The notes beneath the pieces are model-generated. The model had not been told where the DNA came from. It made no database searches and worked only from the letters and a program-made list of their open reading frames with translations. From Adenophora triphylla var. japonica (Eukaryota > Streptophyta > Magnoliopsida > Asterales > Campanulaceae): a DNA stretch of 64,000 nucleotides. Shown piece after piece: positions 45,644 to 57,331 of the stretch (position 1 is its first letter; every line of letters begins with the position of its first letter). The stretch covers positions 434,001-498,000 of the forward strand of contig JAFEMH010000519.1 of NCBI GenBank assembly GCA_022495995.1. Direction: 5' to 3'. The position numbers and the translations under genes were made by a program.

Positions 45644-47182
45644 ATGGTAGATCCGGCAAGCGCATTTGGTGGAGTCAGGAGACTCAACAATGGCAATTAT
45701 AAGTATTGGCGAACGTGTATGCAGTCGTACTTACAAGGACAAGAGTTATGGAATGTCGTGGGTGGTAGTGAGACCACGCCACCGGAAAAGGAGGACACTC
45801 AAGCATTCCGAAAATGGGAAGCGAAAGCCGGGAAGGCTATGTACGCGCTAAAGATTAGCGTCGAGGACGAACTTTTGGAGCATGTCGAGGATGCTCAAAC
45901 TTCAAAAGAGATATGGGATACATATGCGACGTTATTTTCGAGGACTAATGAGGCTCGTCTCCAGATGCTCGAGAATGAGCTTATGTCGACTACGCAGAAG
46001 GATCTAACTGTAAGTCAATATTTCAACAAAGTTAAATCTTTATGTCATGAGATCTCGAAGTTAGATCTAGACTCAAAGATTAACGAGCAAAGAATGAAGA
46101 GGATAATCATCCATGGGTTGAGACCCGAGTTTAAGGGGTTAGTTACGGCAATTCGTGGTTGGGCCACACAACCATCTCTTTTAGAGTTAGAGAGTTTACT
46201 GGCTAGCCAAGAAACGCTAGACAAACATATATCTAGGCCTTCAACGCCGAAACCAATGGATTCAGAGGAAGCACTCTTTAGCCACCGAGGTCGCGGAAGG
46301 CAACAAGGATGTGTTGTAGCGGGATGGAAAAAGAAAGATGAGATCCAAGATGAGCATGAAGGTCCGAGGTACAAAGGATGCTCTCACGCAGGGGAAGCAA
46401 AACCGAAAAATAAAGATGATTCTCGACTTGATGAGTGGAGACGAACCAATGAATGTTACAATTGCGGTCGTAAAGGGCATTTCCTAAAAGATTGTCCATT
46501 CAGGAAGAAGGTTGTCGAAGGAAATGCAGTTATCAATCAAGATCCCTATGATAGTGAAGAAGAATGGGACATGGAAGCTTCCTTCGCAGATATAAGGATT
46601 CATAAAGATGATCCAGACGAGGAAGAATGGTTTGAGGACCACGCCTTCCCAGTTACTATCGAAGAATGTTGGATTGATGACAACGTGGAAAGCGAAGAAG
46701 AGATTGACTTTGACGAAGGTCGATGGTTCGAAGATCTGGCTGCCATGATCAATGTTGGATGTAAAGATAATCTAGACGACAACAACACTGCTAAAGCATT
46801 AGCATGCTTGCACGATGTCGGCTCAGGCTCAGAAGAAGGGATAATTGAAATGATCGATAAAAATTTGGATGCTCCAAAGCTCATAGACGAAAAGAAGTTA
46901 GAGATAAAGGGGGAGCAACATCAACAAGATTCAACACAAGCTCGAGAGAAATCACCGTTGAATGTGGATATCGAGAAGCAATCACAATTGCTCCGAGAAC
47001 GATCAGGAGTAAGCAATGTCACGAACGGGCGCACGATAAAGACGATTGAAGAGAAAGGGAAATGGTCAAGGAGCGCCGATGAAGAACAAAGCCAACAACA
47101 AGGATCAAGTGGGAGAAATCCGCTCGTACGGTTCAAGAAAAAAGAGTCAGTGTTGAGGGGGAGTGTTAAAGAGCAACACTAA
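45644..47182 (+). CDS. copia gag polyprotein, intact (512 aa)
   Basis: The start at 45644 (MVDPASAFGGV) lies about 150 nt after the primer-binding site. Residues 1-190 are a UBN2-type copia capsid (NYKYWRTCMQSYLQGQELW, KEIWDTYATLF, LTVSQYFNKVKSLC, IIIHGLRPEFKGLV). A CCHC zinc knuckle CYNCGRKGHFLKDC begins at about residue 271. The remaining 220 residues form an unusually long acidic tail (EEEWDMEASF, DPDEEEWFEDHAF, NVESEEEIDFDEGRWFED) without protease motifs. The last six codons lie in the 3' LTR. It would assemble particles or package RNA. An intact frame with about 2-3% LTR divergence suggests selection or a young insertion. Confidence 0.88.
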   Translation: MVDPASAFGGVRRLNNGNYKYWRTCMQSYLQGQELWNVVGGSETTPPEKEDTQAFRKWEAKAGKAMYALKISVEDELLEHVEDAQTSKEIWDTYATLFSRTNEARLQMLENELMSTTQKDLTVSQYFNKVKSLCHEISKLDLDSKINEQRMKRIIIHGLRPEFKGLVTAIRGWATQPSLLELESLLASQETLDKHISRPSTPKPMDSEEALFSHRGRGRQQGCVVAGWKKKDEIQDEHEGPRYKGCSHAGEAKPKNKDDSRLDEWRRTNECYNCGRKGHFLKDCPFRKKVVEGNAVINQDPYDSEEEWDMEASFADIRIHKDDPDEEEWFEDHAFPVTIEECWIDDNVESEEEIDFDEGRWFEDLAAMINVGCKDNLDDNNTAKALACLHDVGSGSEEGIIEMIDKNLDAPKLIDEKKLEIKGEQHQQDSTQAREKSPLNVDIEKQSQLLRERSGVSNVTNGRTIKTIEEKGKWSRSADEEQSQQQGSSGRNPLVRFKKKESVLRGSVKEQH

Positions 47183-47622
47183 CTCTTCCTCTCTCCAAGA
47201 AATTACTAGGGTTCTCTAGAAATTATTAGGGTTCTCTAGAAATTTCTACATACCTTGAGGAGTTTTCAAGAAGCCCCAAATTGAAGACCACCGCCATTGG
47301 AGAAAAAGGACGAACCTTCTGGATTTGGCATAGAAGGCGACTTGGGCAGATTCATCTAGAGAACTCCTTCACCGACCTAGGATAAGTATAAATAGGTAGG
47401 AAGGCTTTTGTGGGTGTGTGTATTTTGTGAGAGAAGAAGAACCGTGAGTTGAGTTGTGAGGCTTTCTCCATTGATGAGATATAATCTAGCGTGGTAGTCT
47501 AGTAATTGTGTGCAATAAGCATTTGTACCTTGTTCTTGTATAATTATTATTAAGTAATAATAATAGTGTTTATTATTATTATTACTTGTGTGGTTCGCCA
47601 ATTTGGGTACGGATATTCAACA
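47164..47622 (+). repeat. 3' LTR of gag-only element
   Basis: A pair of 45036-45492. It differs by single changes and by small indels such as a shorter GGGT run near 47415 and an extra AGA near 47440. Confidence 0.88.
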
Positions 47623-47718
47623 ATACCCGAGTGAAATTTTGATGTGGTTATCGGTCACATTATACCCTGGTTGCTTTATGTTAAACACGAACCCGCATTA
47701 GAGGGATTCTGGAAATGT

Positions 47719-48299
47719 GATGTAAAGTAAACGCATCGGAATTAAAAAATAAAAGATAATCGATTAAATCCTCGCAAAATAAGTAAAATCGATTACAGAA
47801 CAAAGGGATATGATCAAACCTTCGCAAGAGAATTTAACCTACAATAATCAACCGAAGAAGATTATTCTGCAAGCCAATGAATTGACTTAATAAGAAACTC
47901 CTAAGAGAATCGTCTGCAAGCTAAATGCTTAAGGGAAAACCCACAATTGCAAAGCAATTAATTTTATTAATAAAAAAATAGTCTAAATTCGAATTACAAC
48001 TTTAGGCCTATTTTATAGTGCCCATAAAACTTGAAAAACACTCTTAAACCTTCTAGAATTACTCCTAACCTATATGGTAACTTAATAGGACTCAAAAACT
48101 AGTAAATCTCCTCAAAATCTACTCTAAAATCATCTCTAATCAACCTATTAAAATTAATGACGAAAATAAGAAATAAAATATAAGCTAAAACAAATTAAAT
48201 CCTAAAATACTAATTAAAATACAAAAATAATTAATAAATTTGACTTCGTCAAATATCCTTCCTACGTCATTACTGTTCTTCTTGGACCGGATTACATCA
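47719..48299 (-). repeat. 3' LTR of outer element
   Basis: It retains the uninterrupted site AATTCGAATTACAACTTTAG at about 47985, into which the MITE is inserted in the partner LTR. Confidence 0.88.
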
Positions 48300-48594
48300 T
48301 TCACCCCAACTTGAAAAAGGATTCGCCCCGACTCCTCGTCCGATCTTTGAAACGAGCCATTCCAACAAAATAAATATTTTGAATAAATCTTCATCTTTAA
48401 CGTAGAAGGAATTGAAAGAACTTGAATTGATCTGTTCCACCAAAATAAATATTTCGAATAAATTCAAACTTTCCTCATCCTCGGAAGAAAGAAGAATACC
48501 TTTCCGTCCCAATGAAACAAGTATTTGGAATAAATATGACAACGAAGCATTAATATAGGCATGGAAATTTCCTCCGAAAATAAGATTATACCAT
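48300..48594 (-). pseudogene. 3' interior of outer element, continuation of its ORF
   Basis: After the gypsy insertion point the minus-strand frame of the acidic ORF continues from 48594 for about 45 codons (IILFSEEISMPILML) to a stop. The rest holds three tandem-like ATTTATTCNAAATATTTATT phrases. No known domain is seen. Confidence 0.5.
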
Positions 48595-49002
48595 TGTTAT
48601 GTCCTTAGTAGCTGAGTTGAACAGGGATCAATTCCAACAATAACAGTGACGTAAATTGAAGGAATAAGATTGAATTTGATAGAAGGACTGAGAGATAGAA
48701 GGGAATAACTCAGAATTCAGCAAGAGAGAGAAAATAGAGAGTAAGAACAAGAGAGAGAAATTGAGAAATTTGTTATGATTCATTATGCCATCCATCCTTG
48801 CCACACCACGCACAAATACGCGTTGTCACATGGAACAAACAACCTTATCTACCATGGACAGAAATACCCCTGCTATATTAACTAATTTGCTAAAAAACTT
48901 AATAAAGCTAAACGACGACGTAACACTTAACGGTCACAATTATTCCAACGGCTATAACTGAAACACCCCAAAACGACATCGTTCCACCAGCTGATCGTAA
49001 CA
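48595..49002 (-). repeat. 3' LTR of Reina-like gypsy element
   Basis: TGTTATGTCC to GATCGTAACA, 408 bp, the same length as the partner LTR at 61509. Confidence 0.95.
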
Positions 49003-49030
49003 TTCCCCCTCGCTTCAAATAATCCTTGTC

Positions 49031-50988
49031 TCAAGGATTAAAGTGTGGAAAATTTGCAGCAATCACTGGCCAATCCTCCCAAGTGGCATCCTCAGGTAAG
49101 GCATTTGACCATTGTATGAGAACTTGAGCAGCAGGTTGATTCCCCTTCTTTATCAAACGCCTGTCCAGTATCGCAATAGGCTCAATTAGAAATTGCCCAT
49201 CATCACCAGTGTAGGGTAAGGAAGGATTTGGGGTAACATGATTCCCAATCCTGGGTTTCAGCAGTGACACATGAAAGACGGGGTGAATCTTTGCTGTTGA
49301 TGGGAGTAAGAGCTTATATGCCATGCTGCCTATCTTTGCTTGTACTTGGAAGGGTCCATAAAATTTTGGAGCTAATTTCATATTTCTCCTCAAGGCTAAT
49401 GAAGACTGCCTGTATGGTTGCAGCTTAAGATATACCCAATCACCCACCTCAAAAACCCTCTCACTTCTCTTCTTATCTGCGAACTGTTTCATCCTTTCTT
49501 GAGCCTCTGTAAGTCTTTCTCTCATAACTCTGATTTGTTGCTCTCTTTCCCTCATGAACTCAGTGACAGCCTCAACCTTTGTATACTGCTCATGACTGAA
49601 TAATGCTTGTGGAGGGGCATAACCATACAATGCTTCAAAAGGACTCATTTTGAGTGTTGTGTGATAATTGGTATTATACCACCACTCTGCCAATGTCAAC
49701 CAACTGCTCCAATTCTTGGGTTTATTGCTTGTGGTGGATCTTAAGTAATGTTCAATACACCTATTCAGTCTCTCTGTTTGGCCATCTGTTTGTGGGTGGT
49801 AAGCAGTGCTTAACTGAAGTGTAGTGCCCAATAAAGAGAATAAAGATTGCCAAAATTGGCTCAAAAAAATCTTATCTCTATCAGTGGTGATAGTCACAGG
49901 TAGGCCATGGTATTTGTATATGTGATCAAAGAAATTCTTGGCTACTGTGTAGGCTGTGTAGGGATGCTTCATAGGGATAAAATGCCCATACTTGGTTAGT
50001 CTATCAATTACTACCAAAATGGAATCCCAATTCTGAGACAAGGGTAGGCCCTCCACAAAGTCCATTGAAATGTCATTCCATGGCCTAGTAGGTATAGGAA
50101 GAGATTGCAACAAACCTGGAGGATGTATGGTCTCATTTTTGTGTTGTTGACAGACCTCACAAGGGGAAATCCACTTCTGAACATCAGCTTTTAACCTTGG
50201 CCAAAAGAAATACTGAGACACCCTCTTTGTAGTACCTTGTATGCCTGAATGTCCACCAAGAGGGGAATTATGCCGCTCTTTAACAATCCTTTCTCTGCCC
50301 TCCATTACCACCTATCACCAACCTTCCTTTATATCTGAGTAGATTGTTGGCCAAAGTATAATCTGCATACTCTTCTCCATTTAGCAACAAACTTTCGACT
50401 ATCTTTTGAACTTCTTCATCTCCTTCCATGCTAACCAACACTTCTTGTACCCAGCTAGGTTGAACAACTGAGATAGCATTACATTCAATGAAACCTTGTT
50501 CTTCAAACATTCTTGAGAGGGCATCAGCAGCCTTATTCTCTACCCCCTTCTTGTATGTCACTGTATAATCATACCCCAAGAGTTTTGAAATCCATTTTTG
50601 TTGCAACATGCTAGTCACCTTCTGATCCATGATGTATTTTAAACTTTCGTGATCTGTTTTGATTTGGAAAGTTTGCCCACAAAGGTAATGCCTCCACTTC
50701 TCCACAGCCAGCAAGATAGCTAAGAATTCCTTCTCATAAGTTGACATACCCAACTGTTTGGGTCCAAGTGCTTTACTGATGAATGAAATTGGCCTCCCTT
50801 CTTGCATTAAAACAGCTCCTATTCCTCCATGACTAGCATCAGTCTCCAACACAAAAGCTTTGGAAAAATCTGGCATTGCTAACACTGGTGCACTGGTCAT
50901 TGCCATTTTCAAAGTCTTGAAAGCCTTCTCAGCATCCACATCCCATTGGAAAGCATCCTTCTGCAGCAACCTGGTGAGAGGTTTACTA
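49031..50988 (-). pseudogene. gypsy RNase H, integrase and chromodomain portion
   Basis: Continues the polyprotein interrupted by copia. 50969-50280 has the end of reverse transcriptase and RNase H (FVLETDASHGGIGAVLMQEG, then KTDHESLKYIMDQK and AADALSRM). A frameshift at about 50290-50311 separates it from 50311-49031: the zinc-binding HNSPLGGHSGIQGTTKR and CEVCQQHK, integrase core ISMDFVEGLPLSQNWDSILV with VVIDRLTKYGHF, TDRDKIFLSQFW and TAYHPQTDGQTERLNR, then the C-terminal barrel (VFEVGDWVYLKLQPYRQ) and a chromodomain-like end ILDRRLIKKG then VLIQWSNALPEDATWEDW. Chromodomains guide integration to marked chromatin. Confidence 0.92.
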
Positions 50989-52424
50989 TGTAGGTGTTAG
51001 TGCCCTAGGCCTATAGAGATAGACCTTTATGTAATGTCATTGTTCATTTATATATGAGATTGCTTCTTTGATTATTATATGTGTTTGCATGTTTAGTTAT
51101 AATAATCGTGTCCCTAGTACTTATGAAGCACTAGTATGAAGTCTAATGGATAATCATGTGATGATTATATGCATGGAGATGCACATTAGATTCATGGGTA
51201 CTTGTTAGAGAACAAGGTACTGGACTTGACCCATTATGAGATTTATGTCATGGTCATATGTCATAATTAAATCTCATATAGTCATATCATTGATATCTTT
51301 TGACCTGAGATTATCATCGTCTTCCGCTCGATGAATATCATGTTTGATATAGTTTAACGTTGTCTTTAACCGGATGACAATAAGGGCTATCATTGGCATG
51401 GTATGATTCTTGTTGGGAAGAATGATAAGTCAAGATGAAAATTGTCCCTCGTAAAGAGAGATGTTTGCTAGGCCACTCGTAAGTAAGATTGATGTAGTGC
51501 ATGGCCATGCCCGAATGAATTAATGTGATTAATATCATTCGATTAATCAATTTACTTGGTAACGAGAAAGCATTGAACAATATGAGTTGACGTGGACCAT
51601 GACTCATGTTCAATATAACATCGTGTGACAATGGGATTGTGATATGTTCTATATAGGAAATCGAACTTGATATTATATTATTTGGGTAGGCATGATGGCT
51701 TGCTAGAGTCCGCTCATGTCTTATGAGGATCGATGTGATCAAACTCATTGCCAACATAATATAGTCCTATGGGGTCACACGCATCGAACGAATTGTCAAA
51801 AATGAAGAATATGGAGTTTTTGTTCTCAGGGGACGACTCGTCCCCAGGCCAGAACCAACTATTCCCCTTAAAGGGGACGCCGTATTCGGGAAAGCTGGGT
51901 GCCAGGGGACGACTCGTCCCCTGGGCACTGGACTGACGCAGAATTGACTTAAAACTAGGGTTTTCACGAGGGGAAAAGTTTTATAACGTATAAATACTTA
52001 CCCCTGGTTGCCCTAGCCGTCATTAGAACGTTTTGGCTTGAGAGAAACACAAAAAGTGAGAGATTTCAATTGAGAATTGAGAATCCAACACTACCAAATC
52101 CATTGTTCTTCATTGATTGAAAGGTGTTTCAATCAATAGGATCTAGCAATCCTCCTAGAAGAGTTCTAGGGTTCGTTCATCGCGTGGATACACATAGAGG
52201 ATCTTCGCTCGTCAAGATCTTTGGTTCGTGATTCCCGTTCGTTCATCAAGGATTAACAAGGTCGTTCAATCTGGAGTTGGGTCAAGTTTATCAAAGGCAA
52301 AAGCATTCAAGGTTGGTATTTCTATTTCATCTTTCTTAATTATTCATCTAGAACGGATTCTAGGGCTTGGGTTTTTCGAGTTATTGCTTATTCCATTGCC
52401 GCGTGGACCCTCGAAAACCCTACA
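50989..52424 (+). repeat. 5' LTR of copia element, two palindromes
   Basis: GGGGACGACTCGTCCCC occurs at 51829-51845 and 51905-51921, upstream of a TATA-like ACGTATAAATACTT at about 51977-51990. The reverse complement of parts of this LTR matches the LTR at 3147-4517. Confidence 0.93.
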
Positions 52425-53375
52425 GTGGTATCAGAGCCCCGTTCATGATGCTTAGTTAGATAATCATGATAATTATGTAATATGATTATATGAATTTTCA
52501 TGATATGCATGATCTAGAATATGAAATTGTATGAGTTTTACTTGTGAAGTAATTGTATATATAGATATACCATGATTATGAAATTGTAATATATGATTAA
52601 TATGATTAATCTAGATTATGGGATGTCAATTTCATTAATATGATTAATGTGATTAATCTAGGATGTTTGTGAAGTATTACTTGGTATATTGGTGGACACC
52701 AAAACCTTCCCCACGTGCACTTCGATGGAAGTGTGGGATAAACTTGGAGCACGTGGCCGCGTACTAGTAATTACTGATCAAATGTGATATGTGTTGCATC
52801 ATTCCATGTTCATAATTATGCTCATATAGTTTTCATGAATCAACCTTGGGATGTAATTGATAAGCATGAAAAAATTGAACCTTCTTTGTAATTTGAGTTT
52901 GTTTATGCCATCCATGTTTAAACACTTGTGAGTACACGGATAGTTTCATGTAGGCTACGCCACAGCGAGGTACATTGATTCTATCTTTGTATGATCAAGA
53001 TGAGCAAACAGTGATTGCTATACATTTAACATGGTTGAACTCAATTAGGCTATCAAAACAGTTTTGGGCCTAAGGCATAAGATGAGATTGAAACATGTGA
53101 CATATGATGTCTATAATCTCATAATGATCTAAGAGTCATATATAGATATGATTGATAAATGTTATCTACCTTTTTAGTTTAATTTTGAGCAGTCGTGCCA
53201 TAGCCGACTTGAAATTAAATTAAAGTTGGGTCTTAGCCTATTAAATTATATTATACATGTTTGTATAAGAAGGTTATATAATTTAGTGGGAGTATTTGTG
53301 AAATACGTTAATTAATCTCTTAAATGAATTGGTACTTATATGTGTTCATATCTTGTTGCATATCTTTGTAGATCA

Positions 53376-56300
53376 ATGGCTGTAAACAATAATCAAAACA
53401 TGTCACTGTGATCAGTCCTTGAGAAGGACAAGTTAGAGGAGAATGGCAATAACTATGTGGATTGGATCCGCAGTTTGAGAATTGTTCTCAAACAGGAAAG
53501 GAAGTTGTACATTCTCGATGGACCCGTTCCACCCGAGCCATTTGCTAATGCAACTAAAGCGGAAAGGGACCAACATAAGAAGCATATGGATGATTCTATT
53601 GATGTTGGTTGCACGATGCTTGCTACCATGTGTAAGGCTCTTGAAGGACCTTGTACACATGGAAGCCTATGATTTGGGAAATCATTTGAAGGAAATGTTC
53701 CAGTTGCAAGCACGTATGGAAAGGTTTGACACTATGAAGGCTCTTCATTCATGCAAGATGATTGAAGGACAACCTGTTGGGCCTCATGTGTTGAAGATGA
53801 AGGGTCACCTCGAACACCTTGAGAGGCTTGGGTATCCTATCCGATTAGAGGCGCTACGGATATGATATTGTATTCACTCACGAGAGTTATAATCGGTTTG
53901 TTGAATTATAACATGAATGGGATGAATAAATCTCTGTCGAATTGCATGGGATGCTAAAGAATGCGGAGAACAATATTACCAAGAAAACCAATCAAGTGTT
54001 GATGGTGAATAAAGGAAAGGGGTTCAAAAACAAGGGTAAAGCAAGTTGCTAAACCGGAGGCAAAGGTTGCCGTTCTTTGAGAAGCCTAAACCCAAATCCC
54101 AAAAGGATGTGGTGTGCTACCATTGCAAGGAAGCTGGGCATTGGAGGCGTAGCGCAAGCTTTATCGGGAAGGATCGAAGAAGAAGGGCAATGAGATTGCC
54201 GTGACTTGAGTATCTATGTGATAGATATTTTACTTTCTACCTCTAGTTCTTGGGTATTAGATACCGGATGTGGATCTCACATTTGCCTAAATGTGCGGGG
54301 ACTAAAGAATAGAAGGTTGCTCAAAGAGGGTGAAGTAGATCTACGGGTTGGAAATGGAGCAAGAGTTCTTTGCGTTGGCCGTATGGACTTACGAAGTCAC
54401 TTTACCAAGCGGATTAATTTTAGTTTTAAATAAGCTGTTATTATGTTCGGATTTGAGCGAAACATTATTTCTATTTCATGTTTAGACAATGAGGTTACAA
54501 TTTTCTTATTGCGAATAAGAAATTTTCAATTTATTTGAATGACATGCTTTATTGTGTTGCTCATTCTTTTAATGGCCTTTATGTCTTGGATGTTGAGAAT
54601 AATGTTGATAATGTCTATCATGTTAGTAAGAAATCCAAACCAAATAATGTGAATGACACATATAAATGGCATTGCCGTCTTGGGCACATAAACGAGAAAC
54701 GCATCTCTAAACTCCATAAAGATGGATATTTAGACTCATATGATTATGAATCATATGATGTTTGCGAATCTTGTTTATTGGGCAAGATGACTAAAGCACC
54801 TTTTACTAAGAGTAGTGAAAGGGCTAGTGATTTGTTGGCTCTCGTACATGTGATGTATGTGGACCAATGAATAGCATTGCTAGGGAGGATTTCGGTACTT
54901 CATAACGTTCGCGATGACTTATCCGAGATATGGCTACGTCTATACGATGAAGTACAAAAGTGAAGCATTTGAGATATTTAGAATATTTCAAAGTGAAGTA
55001 CAAAATCAACTTGGCAAAACTATTAAAACACTTCGATCCGATCGAGGTGGTGAATATTTGAGCCAAGAATTTGACGATCATCTGAAAAGTTGTGGAATAG
55101 TTTCAGAACTTACTCCACCCGGAACACCACAATGGAATGGTGTGTCCGAGAGGAGAAATCGAACTCTATTAGATATGGTTCGATCGATAATGAGTCAAGT
55201 GAACCTTCCTATTTCCTTTTGGGGACATGCACTGGAAACAGCCGCTTTCACACTTAACAAGGTCCCTACTAAATCGGCTCCTAAAACCCCATATGAGATG
55301 TGGCATGGAAGAAAGCCTAGCTTATCTTTCATGAAGATTTGGGGATGTGAGGCTTATGTAAAGAAATTGGTTTCTGAACATAAACTTGCACCTAGATCGA
55401 TAAATGTATTTTCGTTGGTTATCCTAAGGAAACGAAAGGATATCAATTTTACAACCAATCCGAGAACAAAGTGTTTGTTGCTCGACACGGTGTCTTTCTA
55501 GAGAAAGAGTTTCTCTCTAAAGAAACTAGTGGGAGTAAAATTGATCTTGAAGAAATTCAAGAACACGAAAATGACATAGAGCTAGTAGTAGAGACGGAAC
55601 CAAATTCACAAGTCAGTTGTGGAACCGGTTCAAGATACACGAAGTTCTTCGCGAGATCGGATAGGATACGATCCGAACACGAGAGATATGGATTTCTCAT
55701 GACGGAAAGTAATGAAGTAGAAATCATTGAGAATGATGAACCTACTTCCTATCAAGAGGCGATGTCCACTCCTGATTCGGACAAGTGGCTAGGAGCCATG
55801 GAATCCGAAATCAAATCCATGTACGATAATCAAGTTTGGAACTTGATTGATCCACCCGAAGGTGTAAAACCCATAGGGTGCAAGTGGGTTTTCAAAAAGA
55901 AAACCGACATGGATGGGAAGGTACATACTTATAAGGCTAGGCTAGTTGCTAAGGGGTATAGGCAGATTCATGGCGTTGACTATGATGAAACCTTTTCGCC
56001 CGTAGCAATGCTTAAGTCTATTAGAATCCTAATTGCCATAGCCGCATATTACGACTATGAGATATGGCAAATGGACGTCAAAACAACGTTTCTTAACGGA
56101 AACCTACTTGAGGATGTATACATGATATAGCCTGAAGGGTTTGTCGATCCAAAGGATTCTAACAAAGTGTGTAAGTTGCAGAGATCCATTTCTGGATTGA
56201 AGCAAGCTTCCGGAGCTGGAATCTACGTTTTGATGAATCAGTCAAAGAGTTTGGCTTCATCAAAAACGAAGATGAACCTTGTGTATACAAGAAGATAAGT

Positions 56301-57300
56301 GGGAGCATAGTGCTATTTCTGGTATTGTATGTCGATGATATCTTGCTCATTGGAAACAATGTTCCTGCACTTGAGACTGTAAAGTCCTGGTTAGGAAAAT
56401 GTTTCTCAATGAAAGATATGGGTGAGGCGCTTATATCCTTGGTATCAAGATCTCTAGAGATAGATCAAGAAGGATGATTGGTTTGAGTCAGAGTACATAT
56501 ATTGACAAGGTCCTTAGAAGATTCAGCATGGAAAATTCTAAGAGATGATACTTGCCAATGGGACATGGCATTACTCTTAGCAAGACTCATTGTCCTAAGA
56601 CAAATGATGAGCGAAAGAGGATGAGTGATATACCATATGCTTCGGCAATTGGGTCTATCATGTATGCCATGTTATGTACTAGACCTCGATGTCTCGTACG
56701 CTCTAAGCGCAACGAGTAGATACCGCCCGATCCTGGTGAGAACAATTGGATACCTGTCAAGAATATCCTTAAGTACTTGAGAAGGACTAAGGATGTATTC
56801 TTGGTATTTGGAGGAATGGAAGATGATCTGGTTGTAAAGGGTTACACAGATGCAAGCTTCCAAACCGACAAAGATGACTATAGATCGCAGTCTGGTTTTG
56901 TGTTTATGCTAAATAGAGGTGATGTTTGTTAAAAGAGTTCCAAGCAGAGCACTGTTGTTGATTCTACAACAGAAGCCGAATACATAGCAAAGACGATGCG
57001 GCTAAGGAGGCGGTTTGGATCAAGAAGTTCGTTAGTGACTTAGAAGTCGTTCCGAGTATCACTAACCCGATAGAAGTCGTTGTGACAACAATGGTGTTAT
57101 TGTCCAAGCAAAAGAACCAAGGTCACATCAGCGATCCAAACACATTTTGAGACGCTTCCACCTCATTCGAGAAATCTGTGAAAGGGAGGACGTCAAGATA
57201 TGCAAGGTACCAACGGATGACAACATCTCGGACCCTCTCACCAAGCCTTTACCACAAGCTAAACATGATGGTCATGTTAGGTCCATGGGTATAAGATACA
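53376..57300 (+). pseudogene. copia gag-pol polyprotein, heavily broken
   Basis: The ATG at 53376 (MAVNNNQNMS) is followed by a TGA two codons later, then gag pieces (ENGNNYVDWIRSLRIVL, MERFDTMKALHSCKMIEGQP). A zinc-knuckle trace CYHCKEAGHW lies near 54116. Protease WVLDTGCGSHIC (about 54247), pre-integrase WHCRLGHINEKRISKLH then CESCLLGKMTKAPF (54667-54805), integrase SDRGGEYLSQEF and GTPQWNGVSERRNR (55035-55160), reverse transcriptase EAMSTPDSDKWLGAMESE through DYDETFSPVAMLKSIR (55760-56030), a YVDDILLIGN at about 56330 and RNase H remnants to 57200. Frameshifts and stops lie between nearly every domain. Confidence 0.92.
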
Positions 57301-57331
57301 TGAATGATTGGGCCTAGTGCAAGTGGGAGAC

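Larger units (their letters stand above)
45036..47622 (+). mobile_element. gag-only Ty1/copia element (2.59 kb)
   Basis: LTRs 45036-45492 and 47164-47622 (457 and 459 bp, roughly 10-15 differences), ends TGTTAA and TTCAACA, primer-binding site TGGTATCAGAGCGG just after the left LTR and polypurine GAGGGGGA before the right one. The flanks ATTCC and ATACC are a one-mismatch target duplication. The interior codes only for gag (45644-47182): no protease, integrase or reverse transcriptase. This is the pattern of terminal-repeat retrotransposons with a GAG domain, which need enzymes from an autonomous partner. Confidence 0.88.

Noticed and set aside
48628..48813. 61-codon ORF found identically at 61542-61727
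   Set aside because: It is part of the paired gypsy LTRs; no coding evidence beyond the repeat.
51338..51757. 139-codon minus-strand ORF, repeated identically at 57683-58102
   Set aside because: It lies antisense inside both LTRs of the copia element; identity reflects LTR duplication, not a conserved gene.
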